From Campylobacterales bacterium (lineage in GTDB: Bacteria > Campylobacterota > Campylobacteria > Campylobacterales > QNZT01), in contig JALWRO010000281.1 in the NCBI GenBank assembly GCA_027080605.1, positions 1 to 12,854 of the forward strand: DNA of 12,854 nt. The letters run 5' to 3'. Below are positions 5,722-12,854 of this stretch, one piece after another. The first letter of the stretch is position 1. Each line of letters starts with the position of its first letter. Position numbers and translations under genes: made by a program. A model generated the notes under the pieces. It was given only the letters and a program-made list of their open reading frames with translations. It did not search any database and had not been told where the DNA came from.

Positions 5722-7107
5722 ATGACAAATATCATCCTCTGCGGCGGCAGCGGTACGCGGCTCTGGCCTATCAGCCGGACATTGATGCCCAAACAGTTTG
5801 TAAAGCTTTTCGACGACAAATCCCTCTTTCAGCTGACGGTGGAGCGTAACAGTCGAATATGTGACAGTCAGTTTATTGTTTCTAGTCAGGCGCAGTATTT
5901 TTTGGCGTATGATCAGCTTGAAGAGATGCAAATTGAAGATAACAAATATCTCCTTGAGCCTGTCGGCAGAAATACAGCACCTGCTATTGCCCTTGCCTGT
6001 ATGATGCTTTCGCCTGATGAGATTGTTCTTGTAACGCCGTCAGATCATTTGATCAAAGATGAAGCTGCGTATCGACAAGTAGTTGATAGTGCGGAAATGA
6101 TGGCAAAGCAAGGCGCTCTTGTAACATTCGGAATTACTCCGGCATATCCGGAGACGGGGTATGGTTATATTGAAGCGAACGGTGAAAATGTCATCAGTTT
6201 TACAGAAAAGCCAGATGACATTACTGCCAAAGCATATTTGGAAAAAGGCAATTATTATTGGAATAGCGGTATGTTTTGTTTTCAGGCGGGTGTATTTCTC
6301 GAAGAGTTGCAAAAACATGCACCTGAGATTTACGTTGCATGTGAAAGTGCAGTAAAGAGTGCTGTAACTGTGCCTGAAAATGTACTGAGAATCAAAGAAG
6401 AGGATATGGAAAAAATTCCTTCTGACAGTATCGACTACGCTGTAATGGAAAAGAGTAACCGTGTCAAAGTAGTTCCCAGCGATATCGACTGGAGTGATCT
6501 GGGAAGTTTTGATGCGCTCTATGAAGAGTTACCGAAAGATAACAACGGCAATACTAAAATTGACAAATATGTCGGTATCGATTCCAAAAATAATTTGTTA
6601 ATCGGGCATAATAAGAAGATAGCGACTATTGATATTGAAGATTTGATTATCGTAGATACACCGGATGCATTGCTAATCAGTAAAAAAGGATCTTCCCAAA
6701 AGGTGAAACAAGTTGTGGAAAAACTCAAAGCACAGAAAAGTGATTTGACAAATGTCCATACGATAGTGCATCGACCATGGGGTACATATGAAGTATTGCT
6801 TGATAATGATAAATATAAAATCAAACGTATCGTTGTCAAACCCGGCAAACGCCTCAGCCTGCAAAAGCATTTTCACCGAAACGAACACTGGATCGTTGTC
6901 AGCGGTACAGCTACGGTAACCGTCGGAGAGGAAGTCAAACTTATCCGTCCCAACGAATCGACCTATATCAAAATGGGAGAAGTGCACCGGCTGGAAAACG
7001 AAGGTAAAATCCCTGTCGTACTCATCGAAGCGCAAGTTGGAGAGTACACGGGGGAAGATGATATAGTGCGGATAGAAGATGATTTTGCAAGGGAAAGCGG
7101 ACATTAG
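5722..7107 (+). CDS. manC: Bifunctional mannose-1-phosphate guanylyltransferase / mannose-6-phosphate isomerase (type II PMI-GMP)
   Basis: The 461-residue cytoplasmic enzyme converts fructose-6-P to mannose-6-P and mannose-1-P plus GTP to GDP-mannose for surface polysaccharide. N-terminal nucleotidyltransferase: GGSGTRLWP at 8-16 (signature), Pro-Lys24-Gln-Phe, EPVGRNTAPA at 79-88, TPSDH at 105-109, ETGYGYI at 144-150, FTEKP at 160-164, NSGMF at 181-185, and DIDWSDLGSF at 254-263. C-terminal cupin (isomerase) from about 345: RPWGTYE at 351-357 and the metal-binding QKHFHRNEHW at 381-390. Length is typical for ManC/AlgA/XanB. Only a weak GTGAG lies before the ATG. The gene stands alone here: no manB, gmd or glycosyltransferase neighbours. 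The middle (roughly 5880-6800) is visibly more AT-rich than both ends. Either activity could dominate; assignment to the family is firm. Confidence 0.95.
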   Translation: MTNIILCGGSGTRLWPISRTLMPKQFVKLFDDKSLFQLTVERNSRICDSQFIVSSQAQYFLAYDQLEEMQIEDNKYLLEPVGRNTAPAIALACMMLSPDEIVLVTPSDHLIKDEAAYRQVVDSAEMMAKQGALVTFGITPAYPETGYGYIEANGENVISFTEKPDDITAKAYLEKGNYYWNSGMFCFQAGVFLEELQKHAPEIYVACESAVKSAVTVPENVLRIKEEDMEKIPSDSIDYAVMEKSNRVKVVPSDIDWSDLGSFDALYEELPKDNNGNTKIDKYVGIDSKNNLLIGHNKKIATIDIEDLIIVDTPDALLISKKGSSQKVKQVVEKLKAQKSDLTNVHTIVHRPWGTYEVLLDNDKYKIKRIVVKPGKRLSLQKHFHRNEHWIVVSGTATVTVGEEVKLIRPNESTYIKMGEVHRLENEGKIPVVLIEAQVGEYTGEDDIVRIEDDFARESGH

Positions 7108-7170
7108 TGATCGGTACGTAAGAATCGAATAACAGAGTATGTGGTGATTTTCTCTGCTGCAAATACCGAC

Positions 7171-7200
7171 TTCACAACTTTTACCCTTTTTCGCTATAAT
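7171..7200 (+). promoter_or_regulatory. Sigma70-type promoter for the small cysteine protein gene
   Basis: TTCACA at 7171-7176 (five of six to the -35 consensus) is 18 bases from a perfect TATAAT at 7195-7200. Transcription from near 7207 would leave a leader of about 20 bases carrying AAAGGAG at 7215-7221. It is the best-looking promoter in the window. Confidence 0.7.
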
Positions 7201-7226
7201 CCAACAAAAATTCCAAAGGAGTCCAC

Positions 7227-7385
7227 ATGGCAAAAGTACCTGAAAATGTCGGTTGCAACAATCAGGAGTGTATTAAAAAAAATGAATGTAAAAGAAATGA
7301 CATCGCGCGTAAAGGTACGGCGGTTGAGGTGCGTACTTTCGGCGGTACGAAAGAGAAAGGGTGTGGGAAATTTATACAAAAGTAA
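7227..7385 (+). CDS. 52-residue cysteine-containing small protein, unknown function
   Basis: ATG 7227 follows a strong AAAGGAG at 7215-7221 with five bases between. The 52-residue product is hydrophilic, without a signal peptide or membrane segment, so it should be cytoplasmic. It has four cysteines: Cys10, Cys15 and Cys21 (spacing C-X4-C-X5-C) and Cys46 in GCGKF near the end. Many lysines surround them (CIKKNECKRN) and a TFGGTKEKGCGK stretch is near the C-terminus. Four cysteines in so small a protein suggest a bound metal ion such as zinc or an iron-sulfur centre, or a disulfide-stabilised fold; this is inference. Promoter, ribosome-binding site and compact frame make it a convincing gene although short. 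It stands between manC and tamA, unrelated in evident function. A longer overlapping 88-codon frame starting at 7141 lacks a ribosome-binding site and is rejected. Confidence 0.72.
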   Translation: MAKVPENVGCNNQECIKKNECKRNDIARKGTAVEVRTFGGTKEKGCGKFIQK

Positions 7386-7421
7386 CGTTTTCATGAAGTT
7401 TATATAAAATATAGTGGAATT

Positions 7422-7453
7422 TTGTTAAGATATTAATAAAAATATCTAAACAA
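7422..7453. repeat. Imperfect 13-bp inverted repeat in front of tamA
   Basis: TTGTTAAGATATT at 7422-7434 pairs with AATATCTAAACAA at 7441-7453 around the loop AATAAA, with one A-A mismatch. The right arm runs into the AAGG (7452-7455) that serves the TTG start at 7463. It is not followed by a T run, so it is not a classical terminator for the gene before. It could be an operator, or an RNA hairpin that affects tamA translation. Confidence 0.55.
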
Positions 7454-7462
7454 GGTTCCTGT

Positions 7463-9196
7463 TTGCAGAGTCGTATGCGTGTTGTTTTTTTACTGCTTTT
7501 TGTTTTCTTTGCCACGTGTGCAGAAGCGAAGATTTTCAAGACACTCTCGTTTACAGGCTCAGGTGTTTCGACACTGGGGGAGCTTGGTTCTGACAAGCTT
7601 TACAGTGTCATCGGTAAGCCTTACCCTCCCTTTTATGCGTTCTGGCGCAAAGATCCCGTTTTCGACGACGGGGAGATCTCCTCTTACATCAAACGTCTCA
7701 GGGCATATTACGAGTCGCTGGGCTATTACCGCGCTGAGATTACTCCCAAAATAGAGAAAGATAAAATTGTCATCAGGATAGAGAAAAAAGAGCCGATTAA
7801 AGTTGCTTCTGTCAAGGTGGAACCCGATACACAGTACCGCAAACTGGTGATCTACAAAAAAGGGGATATCTTCCGTACGGACAAATTCAAAGAGTCTAAA
7901 GAGAAGATCGAGCGGTATATGCTGGAAAACGCCCATCCCAAATATGCCTTCGATGCCAAAGCCTATGTTCATCTCGACAGTTACCGGGTCGATCTCGATT
8001 ATCATATCGACGACAATATCAGCTGTACGTTCGGCGATACGTCCATCTCAGGGCAGGGGAATGTCAAAAAGGTGATCATCGAAGATGCGATCACCTACAA
8101 AAAAGGCAAACCGTTCGATATCCGGGAGCTGGAGAAGACGTACGACAATATTTACGAGTACGGTATTTACGACTATATTGCGGTGGAGCCGAAGCTTGAT
8201 TTGAACGGTTCTGTCGTACCGATCGATATAGCGCTGAAAACCGGTGAGACGAAGTTTCTGAAGACTAATATCGGTTACGACACGGATGAGGGTGCGCGTG
8301 GCGGTATCCGCTGGACGGACAAGAACTTTTTCGGAAACCTGAAAGTGCTCGATACGGGAATTCAGCTCAATGAAAAGGGGTACGATACCTTCCTGACCTA
8401 CTACGATCCGAGGATCATCGTTCCCTATTTTGGAAAGATCACGCTGGAGGACAGGATCAAGTACTACTACCACAGTTACGAAGCGTTTTCGGAGCGTGTG
8501 TGGGAGAACCGTTTTACACTGGGCAAGCGGTTTATCGGACTGGAGCACTATTTCGGTATTTTGACGGAGAACAGCAGGGTAAAGCCGAAGATTCCGGAGT
8601 ATAAGGATGAGGAGGGGAATTACTTTATCAACTCTTTTTTCTACCGGGTGCTTGTCGATAAACGCGACTCGATGATCGATGCGACCAGAGGGTACTACAT
8701 ATCGCTCTATCTGGAGAAGGCGTCGAAATTGCTCGGTTCCGATCTGGAGTATCTCAAAGCGCTGCTGGAGATGCGCTATATCAAATCTTTTTCCAAAAAG
8801 CGTATTTTAGGGGTCAAAACCCGCATCGGATCGATCAACGAAGATGTGCCGCTTTTCAAGCGTTTTTATACCGGCGGATCGATCACCAACCGCGGTTATG
8901 CGTTTCAGCAGGTAGGGGAGAAAGCTCCCGGCGGCATACCGCTGGGCGGTGTCTCTCTGGTGGATTTCATGATAGAGTACCGCGAACAGCTCTTTTTCGA
9001 GAAGTTTTGGATGAGTCTCTTTTACGATACATCGATGCTCTCACTCAAACCGCACCACTTCAGTGACACTTTTTACGATAGTGTGGGGTTCGGTATCCGT
9101 TACGTAACGCCGATCGGTCCGCTGCGGGTTGATTTCGGTTTTCCGCAAAAAGAGAGCGGGTTTGAGTTTCATATTAGCATAGGACAGGTCTTTTGA
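7463..9196 (+). CDS. tamA: Outer-membrane assembly factor TamA (Omp85/BamA superfamily)
   Basis: With the TTG start at 7463 (AAGG at 7452-7455, seven bases away) the product has 577 residues; ATG 7475 would remove four and is also possible. A signal peptide ends near Ala22 (CAEA/KIF). POTRA-like domains follow at roughly 25-110, 111-185 and 187-262, the number usual for TamA. The rest is the Omp85 barrel: GYDTDEGARGGIRWTDKNFFG near 271-291, paired barrel strands, the conserved loop-6 motif N-R-G-Y at 476-479, and the final strands GFGIRYVTPIGPLRVDFGFP, ending in Phe577 as expected for BamA recognition. TamA sits in the outer membrane and works with TamB, whose gene overlaps by four bases, to insert certain outer-membrane proteins or move phospholipid. 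BamA proper usually has five POTRA domains and about 750-800 residues, so TamA is preferred. Confidence 0.88.
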   Translation: MQSRMRVVFLLLFVFFATCAEAKIFKTLSFTGSGVSTLGELGSDKLYSVIGKPYPPFYAFWRKDPVFDDGEISSYIKRLRAYYESLGYYRAEITPKIEKDKIVIRIEKKEPIKVASVKVEPDTQYRKLVIYKKGDIFRTDKFKESKEKIERYMLENAHPKYAFDAKAYVHLDSYRVDLDYHIDDNISCTFGDTSISGQGNVKKVIIEDAITYKKGKPFDIRELEKTYDNIYEYGIYDYIAVEPKLDLNGSVVPIDIALKTGETKFLKTNIGYDTDEGARGGIRWTDKNFFGNLKVLDTGIQLNEKGYDTFLTYYDPRIIVPYFGKITLEDRIKYYYHSYEAFSERVWENRFTLGKRFIGLEHYFGILTENSRVKPKIPEYKDEEGNYFINSFFYRVLVDKRDSMIDATRGYYISLYLEKASKLLGSDLEYLKALLEMRYIKSFSKKRILGVKTRIGSINEDVPLFKRFYTGGSITNRGYAFQQVGEKAPGGIPLGGVSLVDFMIEYREQLFFEKFWMSLFYDTSMLSLKPHHFSDTFYDSVGFGIRYVTPIGPLRVDFGFPQKESGFEFHISIGQVF

Positions 9197-12100
9197 AAGT
9201 CGTTAAATATCTGCTCTGGACGTTGTTGATACTTCTGGCGGTTGTCGCAGGATCGCTGTTTCTGGTGCTGGGGAACGGAAAAGTACTCGATACGGCAGTC
9301 AAAACAGCGGTTTCACAACTGGGCGTACCACTCTCTTATGAGAAGCTTTCCGGAAATGTGCTGGGTGGTCTCTCCCTCGAAGGGGTCAATTACGACGACA
9401 AAGTCAAGGCAGATCTCACCCTCAAAGTTGATTATCCCGCACTCTCTGAGGGAGTAGTGCATATCGAAAAAGTGGCGGCGAACAATGTCTGGATCGATCA
9501 GGATTTTCTCGCTTCACTGATCGATACCAACAGCAGCAGCGAATCCAGTGAAACGACAGCCAAAAACGATCAGATCAAAAAGATTCTGGTGGACGATCTC
9601 GATCTCTCGCTGGTCGATACCAGTTATCATGAATATACGGTTAAACAACTCTCACTGCATGTCAGCGATTTTTCGTACGATATGGACAAAAAGATTAGTG
9701 GAAAAGTTGATCTTTCGCTTGACAGTAATGTTGCTAAGCTGCGCTCCGACATCACACTTCATGAGAGCCGCTACAACGGTACCATCGACCTCGATCCCGA
9801 TCCAAACTATCTGCAGCAGTTTGTGGAGGAACAGAATCTGACCATCGACTCGACACCGCATATCATGGCAGAGCTGGAGGGTGATTTGACCCGGACGGCG
9901 TTTGACATTACGCTTCATAAAACCGAACTCCACTATACGACACTGGCGATAACGCCGGAGTTACTGCACCTGACGGGTAACTACAATTTTGGGCAAAAGC
10001 GACTCGATGCCAATGCAACGCTCAAAGGTACCAGCGATGCCGCGGACTACGATCTGCATCTGACAAGCGGGATGGATCTGGAGGATCTGAACAATACGCT
10101 TACCTATCGTCTTGACGGTGATTTGACAGGTGCCAAACCGGCGCTGGCGGCGTTTCTTCATGATGGAAACCTGAGTTTCATGAAACCTTCCAACATTCAT
10201 CTCGATGCCAACGGTACCATGCGGCAGGTCAGGGCGGATGTGCGTCTCAAAGAGGGGAAAATCAAATATGCCGACTATATCGTCGAACCGCAGCATCTGA
10301 ATTTGCATGCGGATTACGATTTGGCAAAGAGTTATATAAAAGCCTCGGGTGACGGGGATATCTTCTCCAATGCGGCGGATATGAATCTGACGTTTCAGAG
10401 TCGTCTGAATCTAAAACGACCGGAAAAAACACTCAAACTCGACCTGAAAACTGACCTGTTACCCAAAAAGCCGTTTGTTGCACAGTTGCTTGCTGATCAG
10501 AATATCACTCTCCAAAAGGTGCCGCAGTTACATATCACGGCGGTGACAAAGGGAGAGAAAATCCGGGCAAATCTACAGATTGATCCGCTGGCGCTCAAAA
10601 CGGGTGATCTGACGCTGGAGAGCCGTCAAATCGATACACGTCTGCTTTTCAATACCGTCACACAGAAGTTGCAAAGTAAAATAACCGCCGATATTCTCTC
10701 CAATGCCGCGCTCATGAAACTCGAGGCAAACGCCTCCGCAACGCTTTCGGATATCAACCAAATGTTGCGTTACAGCGCAAAAACGGTGGTACGGGCGAAA
10801 GAGGCGTATCTGAAAAAACATCTCAAGACCAAACGTGTCGATTTCAAAAAGCTCTCACCGCTTTTGCTGAGAGTGCAGGGAGATGCCAAAGCGCTGGATG
10901 CTATGGTCGATCTCTCCGGTCAGGCACGTGTTGATCGCTATCGATTTACACCACGTATCCGAAACACGAAAGTCCATTATGATCTTGCGGCGCATACGGT
11001 CAAAAGTGATATTGACCTTCTGGTCAACTCCACCTACGGGGATCTGAAACTCAAAGGCAAAGCGGCGCTTGATGCAGACGACATCAACCGCACCTTGCGC
11101 TACAACGCACTGCTCAAACTGCGCCAGAGGGAGCCGCTGTTTGATGTGAACCTGACACAGCTGGGTAATATCGGGCTTGATCTCAACGGCAGTCTGAAGC
11201 GGCTCGATGCAAAACTCCACTCCAAAAAACTCAAAGCGGTAGTCAAAAGCGGCGATTTCAACCGTTTCGATTTTTCACTGCTGAGTCAAAAACTCTACCT
11301 CGACAGACTCTATCTTGCCTTGCCTCCGAAATTTCGTAAAAGTTATGCCGCGCTGGATGCCAAAGGTTTTTATACATTTCATGAACAAAAGGCGGATGTC
11401 TCGATGCAGCTTAAAGCCCTGCACCTTGCCGGAAGAGATGTGCGTACCAACCGTTTCCGTTTCACGATGGACGGGAAAGATTTTACCCTCACACCGCTCT
11501 CGCTTCGGGCAAAAGGGTTTTTGATGAGACTCGACGCGAAGTCGAAAGCGGGTGAAGTGACGGCGCATCTGAAAAACAGGGCGGTAACGGCGAACGTAGC
11601 GTTCAGACAAAAACCGCTCTTTGCCGATGCAAAAGTCGATATCCCCTCCATCAAAAAACTGCTTCATGAGATTGACAAAGTCTATCCGATTGCGCCGTTT
11701 CCCAAAGTGGACGGTGCGGTGGTGCTGACAGCCAAAACGACAGATAAAGAGCGTGTTGCAATTAATTTGAAATCGCCGAAAATCACGCTGCAGGAAGGGC
11801 GCATCGAAAAGATCAATCTGCTGGCATATTACCAGCCTGAGAGGATCGATATTCCAACGTTTAATTTTCAGCTCAGAGGTTTCAAACCTAAAAAGATGAA
11901 CCGTACCGTTCATCTGGCGCATCCGGCGTTTATTGTGTTGAAAAAAGGTGCGACGCAGATCGATTTTGTGTTGCAGGATTTTCTGAGTCTCAAGGCGCAG
12001 GAAAAAGCGGGCGTGCTCAGCGGTACACTCAAAACGAACAGGCTCTATCTCGGCATGGCAGGTTACGGACAGACCCGGCTTACGACCGATATTCAGTTTT

Positions 12101-12854
12101 ACAAAAGCGGGGAGCAGCTGGCGGTTTCAGGTGATGTGACGCTGGCGGATACGGAGATTACCTATGAATCGCGTGTGCTCGATGTGTCACAGGATCCGGA
12201 TATCATTATTATCAAAAAGTCGAAGAAGAAGGCGGCTGCCGACAACAGCTTTATCAAAAACACCTTTCTCGATTTGCATATCAAAAGTGTTGATGAGATC
12301 GAATACAAAGTCGAAGCGGGGACGATCGTGCTCAAACCCGATATAGAAGTGCGGAAAGATTTCGGCTCTAAAGTGAAACTGCTGGGTAAGATCAATATTC
12401 TCGAAGGGGAATATGATCTGGGGGATAAGCGTTTTCAGCTCAAAGAGGGGGCGGTCGCCTTTCGTGGACTGGAAGAGATCAACCCGCATCTCGATATTCA
12501 TGTAGAGTATCCGATCGACGAAGTGGTGATCTTCATCGACATTCTCGGCGACAAGCGCAAACCCAAACTCCAGTTCAAATCGAAACCGCAAATGAGTAAA
12601 AAAGATATCTTCTCCTATCTGCTGTTCGGTTTTGCGGTGAGTGAGAGTGACGGGGCACAGAGCTCCGCCGCCAATGCCGCCGAAAAGATCTTCGGACGTG
12701 CCCTCGCCAAAGACCTCGCCCGTGAACTGAAACTCGACCGACTCGATCTGACGCGCAACCAGTTAGGGGGTATCGATATCAAAGCGGGTAAAAAAGTGAA
12801 CAAAAAGACGATCATCTACTATCAGAATAAATCGCTTGAAAGCAGCGTGATTGT
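9193..12854 (+). CDS. tamB: Translocation and assembly module protein TamB (DUF490/AsmA-like), C-terminus cut by window edge
   Basis: The frame is open from TTG 9193, which overlaps the tamA stop as TTGA, to the window edge: 1220 complete codons. A membrane anchor at about residues 5-27 (YLLWTLLILLAVVAGSLFLVL) leaves the rest in the periplasm. The long middle consists of repeated short amphipathic beta strands (V-x-L-x-L, with D-L-x-G and L-x-L-x-A types), expected to form the lipid-carrying beta-groove of AsmA-like proteins. The C-terminal TamB domain (pfam04357) is clear: GEYDLGDKRFQLKEGAVAF at about 1072-1090, NPHLDI at 1097-1102, and DIFSYLLFG at 1138-1146. Judging by the family, only several dozen residues are missing. 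AGG-type bases at 9181-9188 may serve as ribosome-binding site, helped by coupling to tamA. Function in phospholipid transport or outer-membrane protein assembly follows family knowledge. Confidence 0.9.
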   Translation, partial: MKVVKYLLWTLLILLAVVAGSLFLVLGNGKVLDTAVKTAVSQLGVPLSYEKLSGNVLGGLSLEGVNYDDKVKADLTLKVDYPALSEGVVHIEKVAANNVWIDQDFLASLIDTNSSSESSETTAKNDQIKKILVDDLDLSLVDTSYHEYTVKQLSLHVSDFSYDMDKKISGKVDLSLDSNVAKLRSDITLHESRYNGTIDLDPDPNYLQQFVEEQNLTIDSTPHIMAELEGDLTRTAFDITLHKTELHYTTLAITPELLHLTGNYNFGQKRLDANATLKGTSDAADYDLHLTSGMDLEDLNNTLTYRLDGDLTGAKPALAAFLHDGNLSFMKPSNIHLDANGTMRQVRADVRLKEGKIKYADYIVEPQHLNLHADYDLAKSYIKASGDGDIFSNAADMNLTFQSRLNLKRPEKTLKLDLKTDLLPKKPFVAQLLADQNITLQKVPQLHITAVTKGEKIRANLQIDPLALKTGDLTLESRQIDTRLLFNTVTQKLQSKITADILSNAALMKLEANASATLSDINQMLRYSAKTVVRAKEAYLKKHLKTKRVDFKKLSPLLLRVQGDAKALDAMVDLSGQARVDRYRFTPRIRNTKVHYDLAAHTVKSDIDLLVNSTYGDLKLKGKAALDADDINRTLRYNALLKLRQREPLFDVNLTQLGNIGLDLNGSLKRLDAKLHSKKLKAVVKSGDFNRFDFSLLSQKLYLDRLYLALPPKFRKSYAALDAKGFYTFHEQKADVSMQLKALHLAGRDVRTNRFRFTMDGKDFTLTPLSLRAKGFLMRLDAKSKAGEVTAHLKNRAVTANVAFRQKPLFADAKVDIPSIKKLLHEIDKVYPIAPFPKVDGAVVLTAKTTDKERVAINLKSPKITLQEGRIEKINLLAYYQPERIDIPTFNFQLRGFKPKKMNRTVHLAHPAFIVLKKGATQIDFVLQDFLSLKAQEKAGVLSGTLKTNRLYLGMAGYGQTRLTTDIQFYKSGEQLAVSGDVTLADTEITYESRVLDVSQDPDIIIIKKSKKKAAADNSFIKNTFLDLHIKSVDEIEYKVEAGTIVLKPDIEVRKDFGSKVKLLGKINILEGEYDLGDKRFQLKEGAVAFRGLEEINPHLDIHVEYPIDEVVIFIDILGDKRKPKLQFKSKPQMSKKDIFSYLLFGFAVSESDGAQSSAANAAEKIFGRALAKDLARELKLDRLDLTRNQLGGIDIKAGKKVNKKTIIYYQNKSLESSVI

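Larger units (their letters stand above)
15..11385. repeat. Dispersed palindrome TTCATGAA, 11 copies (HIP1-like iterated palindrome)
   Basis: Copies start at 15, 1903, 2150, 3008, 3348, 3428, 5056, 5582, 7390, 10177 and 11378. Those at 2150, 3348 and 5582 extend to the 10-bp palindrome CTTCATGAAG. Two copies are at gene junctions or intergenic (2150 and 7390); the other nine are inside genes. Six sites differ only in the last base (TTCATGA followed by C, G or T): 872, 3880, 5225, 9758, 10157 and 11663. This is an over-represented word dispersed across the window, not a tandem or clustered repeat; the span given runs from the first copy to the last. Confidence 0.85.

Noticed and set aside
7141..7407. 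88-codon plus-strand frame overlapping the small cysteine protein
   Set aside because: Its start lies upstream of the clear TATAAT box and it has no ribosome-binding site, whereas the 52-codon frame fits the promoter and AAAGGAG exactly.
1..12854. CRISPR array, transposon ends, tRNA or rRNA genes
   Set aside because: No regularly spaced direct repeats, no transposase-like frame with terminal repeats, and no cloverleaf or rRNA-like stretch were seen. The repeated TTCATGAA word is irregularly spaced and too short for CRISPR.

Overview
The window looks like chromosomal DNA of a free-living member of the Campylobacterota (formerly Epsilonproteobacteria), of the Sulfurimonas/Sulfurovum/Sulfuricurvum kind. 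This is inferred from the style of the proteins, the tight gene packing, the moderate GC content (my rough estimate is mid-40s percent) and the TATAAT-type -10 boxes, several of which lack a clear -35. No rRNA, tRNA, CRISPR array, insertion sequence or phage gene is visible. It reads as ordinary core and accessory chromosome rather than a mobile island.

Layout. Positions 1-871 (minus strand) hold a 32-residue membrane microprotein followed by an XpaC-family membrane protein that is cut by the left edge. A 97-bp divergent promoter region separates them from a tight plus-strand operon: argD (969-2156), a MidA/NDUFAF7-type methyltransferase (2158-3192), thiS (3194-3397) and a pentapeptide-repeat protein (3397-3981). 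Gaps in this operon are 1 bp, 1 bp and a 1-bp overlap. A minus-strand gene for a probable outer-membrane beta-barrel protein (3982-4929) converges on it with no spacer. A plus-strand gene for an unknown exported protein diverges from that one (5029-5649). Next come manC/algA, a bifunctional GDP-mannose pyrophosphorylase and phosphomannose isomerase (5722-7107), and a 52-residue cysteine-containing small protein (7227-7385) behind a very clear promoter. The window closes with tamA (7463-9196) and tamB (9193 to beyond the right edge), the translocation and assembly module for the outer membrane.

Working together. TamA and TamB form one envelope machine. ManC supplies GDP-mannose for surface polysaccharide, and 3982-4929 is another probable outer-membrane protein, so the right two thirds of the window is largely about the envelope. 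The left operon mixes arginine biosynthesis, a complex I-type assembly methyltransferase, a thiamine sulfur carrier and a DNA-mimic-type fold, with no single obvious pathway.

The most unusual signal is not a gene. The palindrome TTCATGAA occurs 11 times in 12.85 kb, against about 0.2 expected for equal base frequencies, and three copies extend to the 10-bp palindrome CTTCATGAAG. The copies are spread across unrelated genes and intergenic sites on both sides of the window. This resembles the highly iterated palindromes (HIP1) known from cyanobacteria. I do not know of a description of this motif in this group.
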